From Gymnogyps californianus (Eukaryota > Chordata > Aves > Accipitriformes > Cathartidae): 64,000 bases of DNA. The stretch lies in assembly GCF_018139145.2 (NCBI RefSeq), contig NC_059475.1, positions 16,062,937 to 16,126,936 of the forward strand. The letters are read 5' to 3'. The position numbers were made by a program, and so were the translations under genes. The notes below the pieces were generated by a model. It did not search any database and had not been told where the DNA came from. It saw only the letters and a program-made list of their open reading frames with translations. Shown one piece after another: positions 40,701 to 51,290 of this stretch; within the stretch, counting starts at the first letter, position 1, and every line of letters starts with the position of its first letter.

Positions 40701-41752
40701 AAAGAGACAACTTATTTAACTTCTCAGTGCTTGTAAAACACAAAGATACTTTCAAGTAAAGTTTAGTATTAAACAAAATGCTTTTTTCATAATAGGTAGC
40801 AAACTTTTCCAGGAAGAAACAGCTTGTAGTGATGTTACAGCCCCAGCCATCAGTAGGCTATATAAGAGAAATATTGGTACCCTCTCAAATGGTAACAGTA
40901 TTAGGGACTGTTACTTCAAAGTAACTTCAAAAGTTACTTTTTCTGCATTTTCATCTGGCAGGAGTGAGAAAAGTTTTTCCAAGGTAAGTCTTGAATTTGC
41001 TTTAGATTGGGGTTTAGGATAAGAGCTCTCCTTGGGCCAAAAAGTAGGTGTACTTGTGTATTTGGTAATATTAATTCTTCTAGAGTGAACACTGGTATTG
41101 TTTTAATGTAATACCTTCTTCACCTTATGAAGCAATAATCATTGATGCTCAGTATTGCTTTTGCTAAGGTTAAGTCTAGAGTTCAAGCTTTGGTTAGGTC
41201 TGATTTGAGAAACAGAGAAACCTCATTATTAACAGTTTACATTAATCATAGGGAGATGGGACAGCAGAGCCGAGTACCATTTCCCACATCTTCAGCCAGG
41301 AGGAGTTGAAAGAGCAGCACTTTGGTGGTTGCTGTGTGGGGATGAAATTAAGTTTGGAATTGGAGAGCTTGTTTGATGTAGATAACAGACACACACAATA
41401 AAGTTAATCCTCCCAAAACGAGAGCTGGTGTTGGAATTGCTAAATGCCGCCTTACTCTTTCAAAGCAGGTCATGGACAATTGGCTATCTCTATTCACTGG
41501 GTCAGGGCTTAGGGTAGTGTTTTTTCTGGCTGGTTCAGATGAGAGCTGGTCGTAAGTCTACTGCCTTATGCCAGTTTTGGCCACGCATTTTAAGGACAGA
41601 CATTAGCCGTCCCATGCACAGGCTGCTCCTCTTGTCTGGTAGGCTGCCATTGATTTTAAGATTCATAACAAAGTTGGCAAATAGGGTTGTTTCAGAAAAA
41701 TAGAGGTGGCTGAGCCTACATAACTAATGGATCTCTTAATGTTTGCAGCTAC
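37761..41752. other. Non-coding DNA, no gene recognised
   Basis: No gene was recognised. It includes a T15 run (38091-38105), a CAAA-type tract (40080-40098) and a small nested inverted repeat (40911-40940). Open frames of up to 131 codons at 39680-40075 have no domain, and the same interval is also open on the opposite strand, as expected for a chance GC-richer patch. Confidence 0.6.
40911..40940. repeat. Nested inverted repeats
   Basis: GTTACTT, then AAGTAAC, then AAGTTAC follow one another, so the middle arm can pair with either neighbour. The longer pairing is AAAGTAACTT (40918-40927) with AAGTTACTTT (40931-40940) across a 3-base loop. Confidence 0.6.
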
Positions 41753-42010
41753 AAGATTGTGCTGGTTTTGGCTGGGGTAGAGTTAATTCATAGTAGCTAG
41801 TATGGGGCTATGTTTTGGATTTGTGCTGGAAACAGTGTTGATAATACAGGGCTGTTTTAGTTACTGCTGAGCAGTGCTTACACAGACTCAAGGCCTTTTC
41901 TGCTTCTCACCACCCCACCAGTGAGCAGGCTGGGGGTGCACAGGAAGTTGGGAGGGGACACAGCTGGGACAGCTGACCCCAACTGACCAAAGGGATATTC
42001 CATACCACAG

Positions 42011-42032
42011 GACGTCATGCTCAGCATATAAA
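42011..42032 (+). promoter_or_regulatory. CRE-like site and TATA box of the plus-strand LTR
   Basis: GACGTCA at 42011-42017 is followed 9 bases later by TATAAA at 42027-42032. This is a standard compact LTR promoter arrangement and is shared, in weaker form, with the minus-strand LTR. It could start transcripts running rightward from about 42060; activity is unknown. Confidence 0.6.
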
Positions 42033-42194
42033 GCTGGGAGGACGTTCGGAGTGATGGCGTTTGTCTTCCCAAGTAACTGTACACGAGATGGCGCCCAGCT
42101 TTCCTGGAGATGGCTGAACACCTGCCTGCCGATGGGAAGTGGTGAATGAATTCCTTGTTTTGCTTTGCTTGTGCACGTGGCTTTTGCTTTGCCT

Positions 42195-42200
42195 ATTAAA
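42195..42200 (+). terminator. ATTAAA polyadenylation signal in the LTR
   Basis: ATTAAA followed by T-rich and TC-rich sequence, in the position expected near the R/U5 border. Solo LTRs can end host transcripts at such sites. Confidence 0.5.
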
Positions 42201-42330
42201 CTGTTTTTATCTCAACCCACAAGTTTTCTCACTTTTACTCTTCCAATTCTCTCCCCTGTCCCACCGGGGGGAGTGAGCGAGTGGCTGTGTGCTGCTTAGT
42301 TGCCAGCTGGGGTTAAACCACGACAAAGAT

Positions 42331-45300
42331 AAAGGGCAGCTTTAGCAGACACATACATTTCAGTTCAGCATTGCCAGAAATACCCATGATGATTGTGACT
42401 AGGTCTGCTGATTGTGGCTTTGTTTGAGTAGAATTGGAGCTAGCTTTACAGCTGTCAACACAGGGGATTCAAACACACGTTTATTGTGGGTACATAGTCC
42501 TGCATAGGTAGGATGAGAGCTGGCACTTGTAGGAACCTGCTCCTTTTTGGAGCAGCGTTAAGTTTTAGTTTTCCTAAACTGAACTAAACACTTGTGTAGT
42601 ATTAAGGCAGTGGTTAGTGCTGAGATGGAGACTCCAGCTCAGGAAAGCCGAGGCTGTTGGTTCATTTCTTGGATCCTTGTACTTTAGTCAAAGCTGGATG
42701 AGGAAAAGGAGAATGCTTTATCATGTCCAGTGTTGATCAGGGATATACATACTATCTTGCTAAATAGAGCCAGCCTTGCAGCTCCCACTACCAGGACCCC
42801 AGCTGCTCCCTGTAACTGGTTTGTTAGTTTTGATTCAAGAATGAGTTACCAAAGGCTAGATCTAGTGACAGTTAAGGATGGAGGTTAGCAGTGGGACTGC
42901 AGACTTGCTTTTGCTCTTTGCTGTGCCTTTCAGGTTTAGGCTGGAGGCTGGGTCTGGGGTTGTCTAGTGACTCATCCAAGGGCAGTGCTTGCAGGTGGGA
43001 TTAACACCAGATTAAGTCAAGATATGGGACCAGAGGGAATTAAACACCTTATTTGTTCAGTTCTTCCCATTGTTTCCCATTTTGGGAAATTTACTTTTCA
43101 GCCTGTGTCCAGCTTGCTCAGAAGCTCCTTTTGTGGGTGATACGTGAATCTCCGAGCACAGCTCTGACCCTTTACATTTCTTTTCAATGGTAAATTGTTA
43201 TTTATAGCAAGGAGTTTGACAGAGGCTGTGGAGTTATTGGCTGTATGTTTTATAAAGCAAGCCAAACGAGGAACAAAAATAATTCAGATTCAAATTCCTC
43301 TAAGCCCAAGCTCTGCATTAGCTTTGCTGCTATTCATGGGATCCACAAAAATCTGCATTAAACCCTTTCAGATTTGTTCAGTTCTTCTATTATCTTGCAG
43401 AATTTGGACATTTAGCCTAATTAAACCCTGAAAAATAAGAACTTGGTGTAGCTGGAAATTTGATAGCAGACATGGAAGAAGATGGTGCATAAACTGTTAA
43501 ATTGCTGCCACGTGAGGACATAGACAGGATGAATATATGGAGCAAAGCGGGACTGTGGCGTTATCATTTGGGAAAAGCTGTTGCGTTTTGCAGAGCGCTT
43601 CTCCGGTATGGGGAATGACCTGGGATGTCCTGGAGGCATACCTGGCCACCAAGTCAGTCATGTGCAAACACGTGGCGAGGGACTGACTTGCACTTGGCCT
43701 GACTTGGCTTTTCCATTTGCACAGCAAGTAGGTCGGTCACCACGCAGGCAAATTAAGAGGCTGCCATCTTCCTGTGGCAGGAAAGCAAGCTCCTGGGGCT
43801 AGGAAAGTCATTGAGAGGGCAGTAAGAAAAGCTGTAGCCAGATGGGATTTGTAAGCTCCTGGGAAAACACTAGGGAAGAATGGGGAAAACAGTTGCAGTA
43901 GTTGTAAATATTATCCGCATCAAACTATATGTATCTTGGTGTTGTGAAAAGCTTTGGCAGTGCTTTGCGAAGAATTAGGTCAGCAGTGAAATGGGAACAG
44001 ATGAAAACTGGAAGCGATCATGCTAAACACTCGTGAGGTTTTACCCTTCAAAACGTTTATGTAGGCTAGCTTGTGTTGTCCCTGTTTTGATCACCTGCTT
44101 GCTGCCATTTTCCCTTCCCTCTTTGGACTTCAATGGAGCAGCAATCTAATAAAGGGCTAGATTTCTTTTCCTCCTCTGTTCTGCTAATACCATGTTAGGA
44201 AGATGAGTTAAATGTCCTGGCAAACAGATCTGAAGCATGTCCCTGAGCTTCTGGGAGACCTAGTGAGGGTCCCTGTCTTCTGTGTCCAGCACTCCTAGGG
44301 GTCCTGCCAGACTAGAAATGGGAGTTTTGGTGTTGCTAAAAGGTGAGAAAAATCAGTATTTAGTTCCTTTCCTCATAAACACCAAACTTGCTCAGCTTTG
44401 CACGTTATGGTGGACTATGCTCAGGTCTTTGGTGAGCTTGGGCTTTCCCAGTCCATCCCCTGTCCTCCAACATATTTGCTGTGTGGTTAGACAGCCCGGG
44501 GCTGCATGTGTTGAACCGGAAGGTCCTGGGGGGCCAGCCTCCCTGCGGTGCATGTTGTCCACACTTTCCTCACCATGGGGGACACTCCCAGAGGCTGATA
44601 GTTCATATTGCCACGTTGCCACGACCCTCCATGACATGGAGAAAATTTCAGTCACTCGCCTCATTGCGTTGCAAACCTTTATGAATACCGCAACTAATAG
44701 CCTGGGTAAGTGGAAGATTAATTTCTATACCACCTGGCGGCAAGCTGTGGATTAGGCTGCTGTCCCTCGTGTGGGTTTAATGTTGGAGGAATGGGGCACT
44801 CGAGTACCCAGACAATTGGCCTCTTGTTTAAACAATGAGCTTCTTGGTCTTGTTAGCCAGCGCTCTTAAATTTTCATTTTATTCTGGTATGCAGGCTTGT
44901 GTGATGTGGAGAATTGCTTCAGCGCAGAAAGACTGCAAACCTGTTCAATTAAAGGAAATGCTCAGATCCAGCTGTTGGCGTCCCATGAATGCCAGTGCTC
45001 CTCGCAGAGTAAATAAGACCGACACACTCTGCCCTTGGAACAGATACGATGATTTGTGCCTTAATTCTCCTGAAAAAAGAGCCTTTGTTGGGGAAGGACG
45101 GTTGGGGAAAAGGGGAGGAATGCAAAGCTTGGTGCAGAAAATGCCCAGCGAGACAAAATCTTCTGCAGATAACAGTGAGGTCTCTATAGCATGAGCCTAG
45201 TAACAAGGCGCTGTAAGAAGCGCATACAATACAAGCTCGTTACAGCTATAGAATTGTCTTGTAAATTTTGAATGCTTTCCTCTCATGAAAAAACATATGT

Positions 45301-45535
45301 TGCAGAGTAACTTACCCTATGCTTTCACTTCCAAGAAACAGGCTAACATGCATAGCTGTGGTGTGCACGCACTCACTGTGTGCACAGGACCATACTCCAC
45401 ACCATTTGTGTCTGGTTTTTCAGTTGCCTTGGTTTTGGTGACATGTTGCTGCACTCATTCGTGGGTGACAGGATTGTTTGGGCAGTACTGGATGCCAGAT
45501 ATCTTTCTTCGTACAGGTCAGGAAAAAATATGTGT
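42331..45535. other. Non-coding DNA, possible conserved elements
   Basis: No gene was recognised. 43190-43440 (AT-rich, ATTA-rich, with an unbroken 78-codon frame) and about 44680-45200 (moderate CpG content, a 119-codon frame on the plus strand) look less random than their surroundings. Neither frame matches a protein I know. The 157-codon frame at 44282-44755 is likewise without a domain. Confidence 0.55.
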
Positions 45536-45652
45536 GTGTATATAAAAGAACTTTTATATATTTTTGGTATATCTACACATATCAATATATATTATTATTT
45601 TAATATATAAAAATATTATATATATTTTTATATATATATATAAAAAAAAAAA
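45536..45652. repeat. AT-rich TATA-type microsatellite
   Basis: A long, impure (TA)n and (TATATT)n tract ending in an A10 run. It is self-complementary along much of its length, prone to cruciform extrusion and slippage. Confidence 0.8.
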
Positions 45653-46964
45653 GGGCTGTAGCAGTTTCAGTAGGTGCTGAATACACTTCAACTACAAATG
45701 CACAGCAGCTGACCTAATGCTTGTGTCTCAACCAGGAGCTGAGTACCTGAGATTGGGTCAGGGGAAGGAAGATGTTGGGATGGGACAAACCATCGTAACA
45801 ATTCTGTGCGATTCTGTGCAACTCCTCTGTGTAAGGAGTGTCACTGAAGAAGTGCCCTCTGCACGTGCCCAGCAGCTCAAATCGGCCTTTTCTGGTGGAT
45901 GGTGAAACACTGGAAGACCTCTGAAGGAAATTGTTACCATGTTTAAGTGAGGTATGAATAGCACTCCTTGTCCCTCCTTCATTTATTATTATTGTGTATT
46001 TTAAATACACATTACTCGTAACAAATTGAAAAAGCTGCTTTGTAAATCAAAATAAATATTTCTAATATTCAGCTTGATATGATGTACATATGGTTTTCTT
46101 TCAGCTAAGTTAAAATAGCAAAAACAGAGAAGAGGTGTTGTCCAGTTGACGAAGTGGTATAAATCAGAGTTGGGATGCTAAGATGAACCAGCCGAAAACA
46201 AGCACTTAATGTCTCCCAGCAATGTTCCTCTGTCTTTGGATCAACTGTTATTACATAAGAACACAGGGTAAATAGTCAAAAATATCCATGCAGCTCTGGA
46301 GCCAAAGCCCCATTGAGCGTTTGACTCCTGACTAGTGTAGATGCTTTCAGGACTTCTCCCCCAGTAGGCTAGCAGACTGACACTATGCTTAGGCAAATAG
46401 TTACAAAGCCAGATTGTTGCAGTGAGGAATGTCTCCAATCATTAACATTGCTTTGGATTTAGGTTTTTGCAGATGTGCTACCACGAGGACGAAGAGCAGA
46501 AGGATTGGCCCCAGGTGCTATGGTTCTGTCCTACCACACTTGGACATGTTGCTGCACCCTCAGCATCTCTCCTCCTGCGATGGGAGTGCTGCATGGGAGC
46601 AGTCTGCCTTGCCTGTGCTTTCACCTTTGGGACTGTGACTGATGGGGGGGGTCTTGCTGTAGCAGAAACCTGCTGATGGGCGCAGAGGGAGCGTTACCCC
46701 ACCACCTCCCTTGACAGGGCTTCAGCTCACAGAGCCGAGCTGTGCAGTGAGGGGGAGTGGGACACACAAAACCCTTCCAGCCTTGAAAAACACCACTGGG
46801 GCTGCAGGCAGGCTCCTGTTGCACAGCAGCCAGACTGGCTGGCACCCCAACAGGGCACTTCATCCCCAGACAGCTGCAGCTGGCCATGACAACACCCATT
46901 CTGGGCAGGAGGGGAGGGGGACGCAATCGATCAGAGCAGGGGTGCTTCTTCATGCACTGCACAA
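45653..46964. other. Non-coding DNA at the composition switch
   Basis: No gene was recognised. The plus strand changes here from G/T excess toward C/A excess. Possible polyadenylation hexamers (AATAAA at about 46050 on the plus strand) are not tied to any recognisable transcript. The 215-codon minus-strand frame at 46621-47268 runs into the CA-rich minisatellite and is a low-complexity artefact. Confidence 0.5.
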
Positions 46965-47965
46965 ACCACTCACACTGCAGCTGTGAGACACCAACCACTC
47001 GTGCATGCCCCATGTGCACACCACACTTGAGACACAAAACACCCCCCCACCCCAATCTAAAACACACAACACCCACTGGAGACAAAATGCACAAGTGCAC
47101 AGCACTTCCACACAGCACACATGAAAAACAGAATAGGTATATACTGTAGACTTGGGATACAAACCACACTGGTGACACACAGTGGAGACAGGACCTGTGT
47201 GCTACTCGTGCAATGCACAGGTAAGTCAGAAAACAGTGGGGTAGCACACTGTGCGCACCCCATACCACCTCTACTCACTGCACACTTGTGTGCTGCACAA
47301 CACACACTTGTTCCACAACATGCTTGTGAGTACACATGACACTCATGTGTGCCACATAACAAAACATTTGCATTGCACACTTGCACCACAACATCAGCTG
47401 CACAACATCAACTGCACATGTGAACCACCATGTGTGCTACACAACACCCATGATGCCGTACGTGTGGTGTACCACGTGGGCTGCACATCAGGACACACAC
47501 ACATGTGCAACACCACATTTGCCACACACCTGGCACCACACATGTATGGTGCTGCACATCAGACCCCACATGCATGACACCACATGACCACACCCATGAA
47601 ACACCCCACCTGTTGTGCCATGTGATGCACCACACAACAACACATGCTGCACACGACACCACATGTGATGCTGCACATGCATCACACCCCACATGCATGA
47701 CATACCACATATTGTGCACACCCATGACATGCACATATGCTTGCAGACATGACACCACAAATACATGTTGTATAGCACATGACATGCCACACAGGACACT
47801 CCACATGCATGTGCCAACATACACACTATTCATGACAAACCACACAGTACCAGTCTCCTGAACACATGCCACACAGCCACATATGACAAAACACATCCCC
47901 ACAGACAGCACTCCTGTGCCCCACACACCATAACTCACACAGGCACCTGCTGCCACACATGGTCC
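46965..47965. repeat. Degenerate CA-rich minisatellite, about 1 kb
   Basis: About a kilobase made almost entirely of irregular words such as CACATG, CACCACA, ATGACACCACATG and GCTGCACATG. Recurrent cores like CATGACACCACA recur about every 15-60 bases, but no single fixed unit length is visible, so it is an old, diverged tandem array. The plus strand is strongly C and A rich with very little G except in TG and GC steps. Few stop codons occur, which explains long Cys/Val/Trp-rich frames on the minus strand and His/Thr-rich frames on the plus strand. These are not genes. Confidence 0.8.
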
Positions 47966-49816
47966 CCTGTTGTCATTGTTCCCCCCCATTGTTGTCATGT
48001 CCCCTTCCATGGGTACTTACTATGCAAGGAAGATGCTGTTCCATAACTCAAGCTTCATAAAGTCTTGCAACATAACCACAGTAGGTTTTCTTTTTTTAGA
48101 CTTGTTTATTGTTATTGGACCCTTTACTCGCATCAGAGACTTAACAACATGCCCACACAGTGTACAGCCCCTCTCAGTCTGTCCCCTGACAGCAGCCCAC
48201 CCTGCCACTTACCCATTAAACCCTGTACATTAGGGGATGCTTTTACAGTTCAGGTTTCCCAGCTACTTGCTTTCTTACACTGGGATTGACAAGAAGCAGA
48301 AGCAAAGCACATCACCCCCGGTAGCAGAGCTGAGAAGGCAGCATCCATCCAGCTCCACTCAGATACAGTCCTTTCCTCTGCCCATCACCTTTAACTACAC
48401 AACCAAATCGTAGCCATAACATTTGTCTTTGCCCAGCACAGTCTTTTACTTTTCCCAAAGCATTTATCCCTGTGACCCTCAGCAATATCAGCATGCTTTC
48501 AAGCATCACTTGAGGCAATGCTGTAGCTGGTATACCAGTATGTAGGCCATGCACAGTGCTAAAGATACAGTTGGATAGCACAGCAATAGAAGGCTCTAGA
48601 AGCTGGAGATTGACACTCATTTTCCCCCCTCCCCCCAACTACTTAATAACAGTGGTTAAATTTCAATGACCATAAGATAGCTGCTCTGCTTCACTGGTTT
48701 GAAGAAATAACCAAAACCAACAAAAACCATAAGCTTTTATACCTTAGTATTATGGTACAGCAACCATCCCTCTGCAGTTTGGGCTTCAGTTTGGCTGACT
48801 GAAGTCAAAACTCTCTGGTCAAAGCTTCATTTTATTTGCCAAGTATGAGTATTCTTTCCCAAGTAAAGCATTTCATCTAAGCAAGCTGGTTATCAACACA
48901 TCCTCTCCCCCCTTTCAGGAGAACCAGCTACACACTGCAACACCCTCAGCTAACGCTACCGCCACAGAAGCAAGTCAGAGGTAGCCCCCAAGCAACTCCG
49001 CCCTTGCTTGTGCTGTGGCACAGCAGATGCTCAGCCTGAGAGAGTCAGCTTGCTTCTCTGTAACCCAACTCCCCAGTGCCACAGCTTGAGTGTTTCAGCT
49101 GTGAGTGTGCCTTAGCAGGAATGCTGCAGGACAGTGCTCCTGGCTGCTAAGCATTGCTTTGATTCAGAGTCTGGTCACACAACATCTTCCTGCTCCCTGT
49201 GGGCACACGTGTGCATAGCAGGCAGATGCTCTGTATGCCCAGCTTTCTCACATCTTAACCTCTCCTGGTGGTGTTAACAAACCAAGCCTGGAGCGAAAGC
49301 CATATTTTTATTGAGCCTGAATAAAGCACCAGGATTGCTGTGGTTGAAGCCTGCACTTTAAAAAAATGAAAGCCATTAAGCACTATAAGCTGCTGCATGT
49401 TCTGCATTAGGGTGCAGGCCTGAGGAGATCAGGACCCACCCTGTCTTTGCAATCAAGCACTGTACATTGCCAGGCACCTCATGAGCTGCCTCCCAGTCAG
49501 GGCTCCACTCACTGACAACCTCTGAGGTTAAGAGCAGTAGATCTGAATGCTTGCCTCTGTGCTCAGCCAGTTTCTGCCTCCAGCATCCCTGTTTGAGACC
49601 CATTTTTGTAAAAATATTAATGAAACCATTACATTTTGCTTATCTAGAATGAATTTCTGTTACAATACTTAAAGTTTGAAGAGAAGGTACCCACGTGCCA
49701 GCCCTAGCACTTAACAGTTAATGCTTATGCAACATAAGGGAGCACTACCAGAAGATATCAGTCAAGTCCATCATAACGTAAGCTTTATGGACCAGGATGG
49801 GTAAGACAAGCAGTCT

Positions 49817-49838
49817 TAACATAACATTAGTTATGTTA
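49817..49838. repeat. 9-bp inverted repeat with 4-base loop
   Basis: TAACATAAC, the loop ATTA, then GTTATGTTA. A perfect short palindrome in AT-rich DNA; nothing further is known. Confidence 0.6.
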
Positions 49839-51189
49839 TTAGGATTACTCATTAGGTTACTCACTCATTGTCCTATACAGGTGAATGCCCCCTTGGTTTG
49901 GGGTTTAAAAAATTATTTATTTATTCATTGAGTCAGAGACAGGTGAGTGCACTCTCCTCCCCTCTGGAATCCTTCAGCATCTGAGAGCCACTCTGTTCAC
50001 CAACAGCCATCCACCAGAAGTTGCTCGCTTGCACCTTGAGGCCACCAGCAGTACATGTCCATGAGAGCTCAGTGTGGGGGAAGACAACTTTACCTGCAGA
50101 GTTTATGAAACCTGGACACATTGAAGAACTCAGAATTGCCACATAAGGAGTACAGATCTTCAGTGCATGGACTACCTCCAGCTATACCCCTATGAGGCAC
50201 TGTTACAATTTTAATGAGTACTAGCAGTAGAGTGGTACAAGGTAGTTTCTCCCAGGCCATGTTGAAGGGAAAAGACCTTCAATCCTTTGTTATACCTGAA
50301 AAAAGGTTTTCAATTACACATCCAACTCCTGTTTTAGAAGGGATTTTGATACCACTGAGAAAGAATGCTGTTGCTGGTAGGGGTGAGGGGGACCTGCACA
50401 CCTTGCTGGTGAAGAGTCACACAATGTGTGACAGGTAACACAACATGCGCTGGTGACTTTTCCCACGCTAAGACTCAGGCAAACCCACTGCAACCTGCTG
50501 GCCATCCCATGCAGCCTCACAGGTGTGGATGGGTACGCTCAGCAAGCAGCCAGAAACCTAAACCAGATACAATCACATCAAACAGTAAGTTCTGCCCTAC
50601 ATGAAGATGTACAGGTAAGACATTAGTACAACCATTGCATCTGTCAAAGCCATGAGCTCTTGGCACCCGTATTCAACATCTCTTCTTCCAAGGCAGAGGT
50701 GTGGACAGATTATACCATAGGCACTGAGACCAAGAATTTTTCTTCCAAGTTCATTACATTCCTCTGTTGCACAGAGCTCATACAAGTGTCACTCCGATCA
50801 CTGTAATGTTTGAATAAAAGTAAAACTGAGTTAATCCAAAAGAGTTTGCAAACCCAGTGGTTTTCTACAGTTCTCACCAAAAAAACTTTAAATTTTATTC
50901 AGACTTTGCATGCTAACACAAATTAGGCCTTGTTACAGTTGCAATCTAGCACAGCATAACGCCACGTCATGGTGCCATGAAGTCAAAACCTCTGCTAAGC
51001 TACCACCACAACTTGAGTATCCATGAAGTACAAGTTTGACTCTATTGCCTCTAACCTTGAGTTTAATGCATCTTAAAAGCAAGTTTCCATGTTACACCAA
51101 TATATTCTGACAAGTATATGCTAAGGTGTACAATACTTAACATTTAAACACTTATGCACAAGACCAGAGTTGCAGAAACTGAACAAAAG

Positions 51190-51290
51190 CATCTTCAGAG
51201 GTCATCTAGTTCTTCCCACCATTATTCTATAGCACAGATACATCTACAACAGGCCCCATAGATTTATGGGCATTCATACCTGACCCATGC
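51190..51290 (-). mobile_element. Probable old CR1 3' fragment
   Basis: The segment AGAGGTCATCTAGTTCTTCC followed by ACATCTACAAC resembles the reverse complement of a CR1 3' region (GGACTAGATGACCTCT with the upstream part near ACATCTACAAC). The octamer tail is not recognisable and divergence is high, so boundaries are estimates. Confidence 0.45.

Larger units (their letters stand above)
41758..42325 (+). mobile_element. Solo LTR of an avian endogenous retrovirus (younger copy)
   Basis: A 568-bp element starting TGTGCTGGTTTTGGCTGGGG and ending GGGGTTAAACCACGACA, flanked on both sides by the perfect 5-bp duplication AAGAT (41753-41757 and 42326-42330). It has a TATAAA box (42027-42032), a GACGTCA CRE-like site (42011-42017) and an ATTAAA polyadenylation signal (42195-42200), so U3, R and U5 lie in that order on the plus strand. 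The ends match the copy at 31536-32121, which lies in the opposite orientation about 9.6 kb away. The regulatory motifs are intact and the text agrees closely with what I remember of the common bird family, so it is probably younger than the other copy. No internal retroviral sequence is present on either side: a solo LTR. Confidence 0.92.

Noticed and set aside
31531..42330. One provirus bounded by the two LTRs
   Set aside because: The LTRs are in opposite orientation, have different target duplications and differ in the centre, and no retroviral internal sequence was recognised between them.
44282..44755. 157-codon plus-strand open frame
   Set aside because: No domain, no splice or promoter context, and a 90-codon frame is open on the opposite strand over the same bases.
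46440..46640. Possible exon after an acceptor-like TTTAGGTTTTTGCAG
   Set aside because: The acceptor-like context is weak, the peptide after it is unrecognised and no donor is convincing.
46965..47965. CRISPR-like array
   Set aside because: No fixed repeat with unique spacers; the units are irregular and this is vertebrate DNA.
46621..48010. Long Cys/Val/Trp-rich minus-strand frames (215, 200 and 112 codons) and His/Thr-rich plus-strand frames
   Set aside because: They are produced by the CA-rich minisatellite, which lacks TAA/TAG/TGA words in several frames at once.
49290..49330. 3' end of a minus-strand gene at an AATAAA hexamer
   Set aside because: The hexamer is present, but no coding sequence or recognisable 3' exon lies upstream on the minus strand; such hexamers are frequent by chance.
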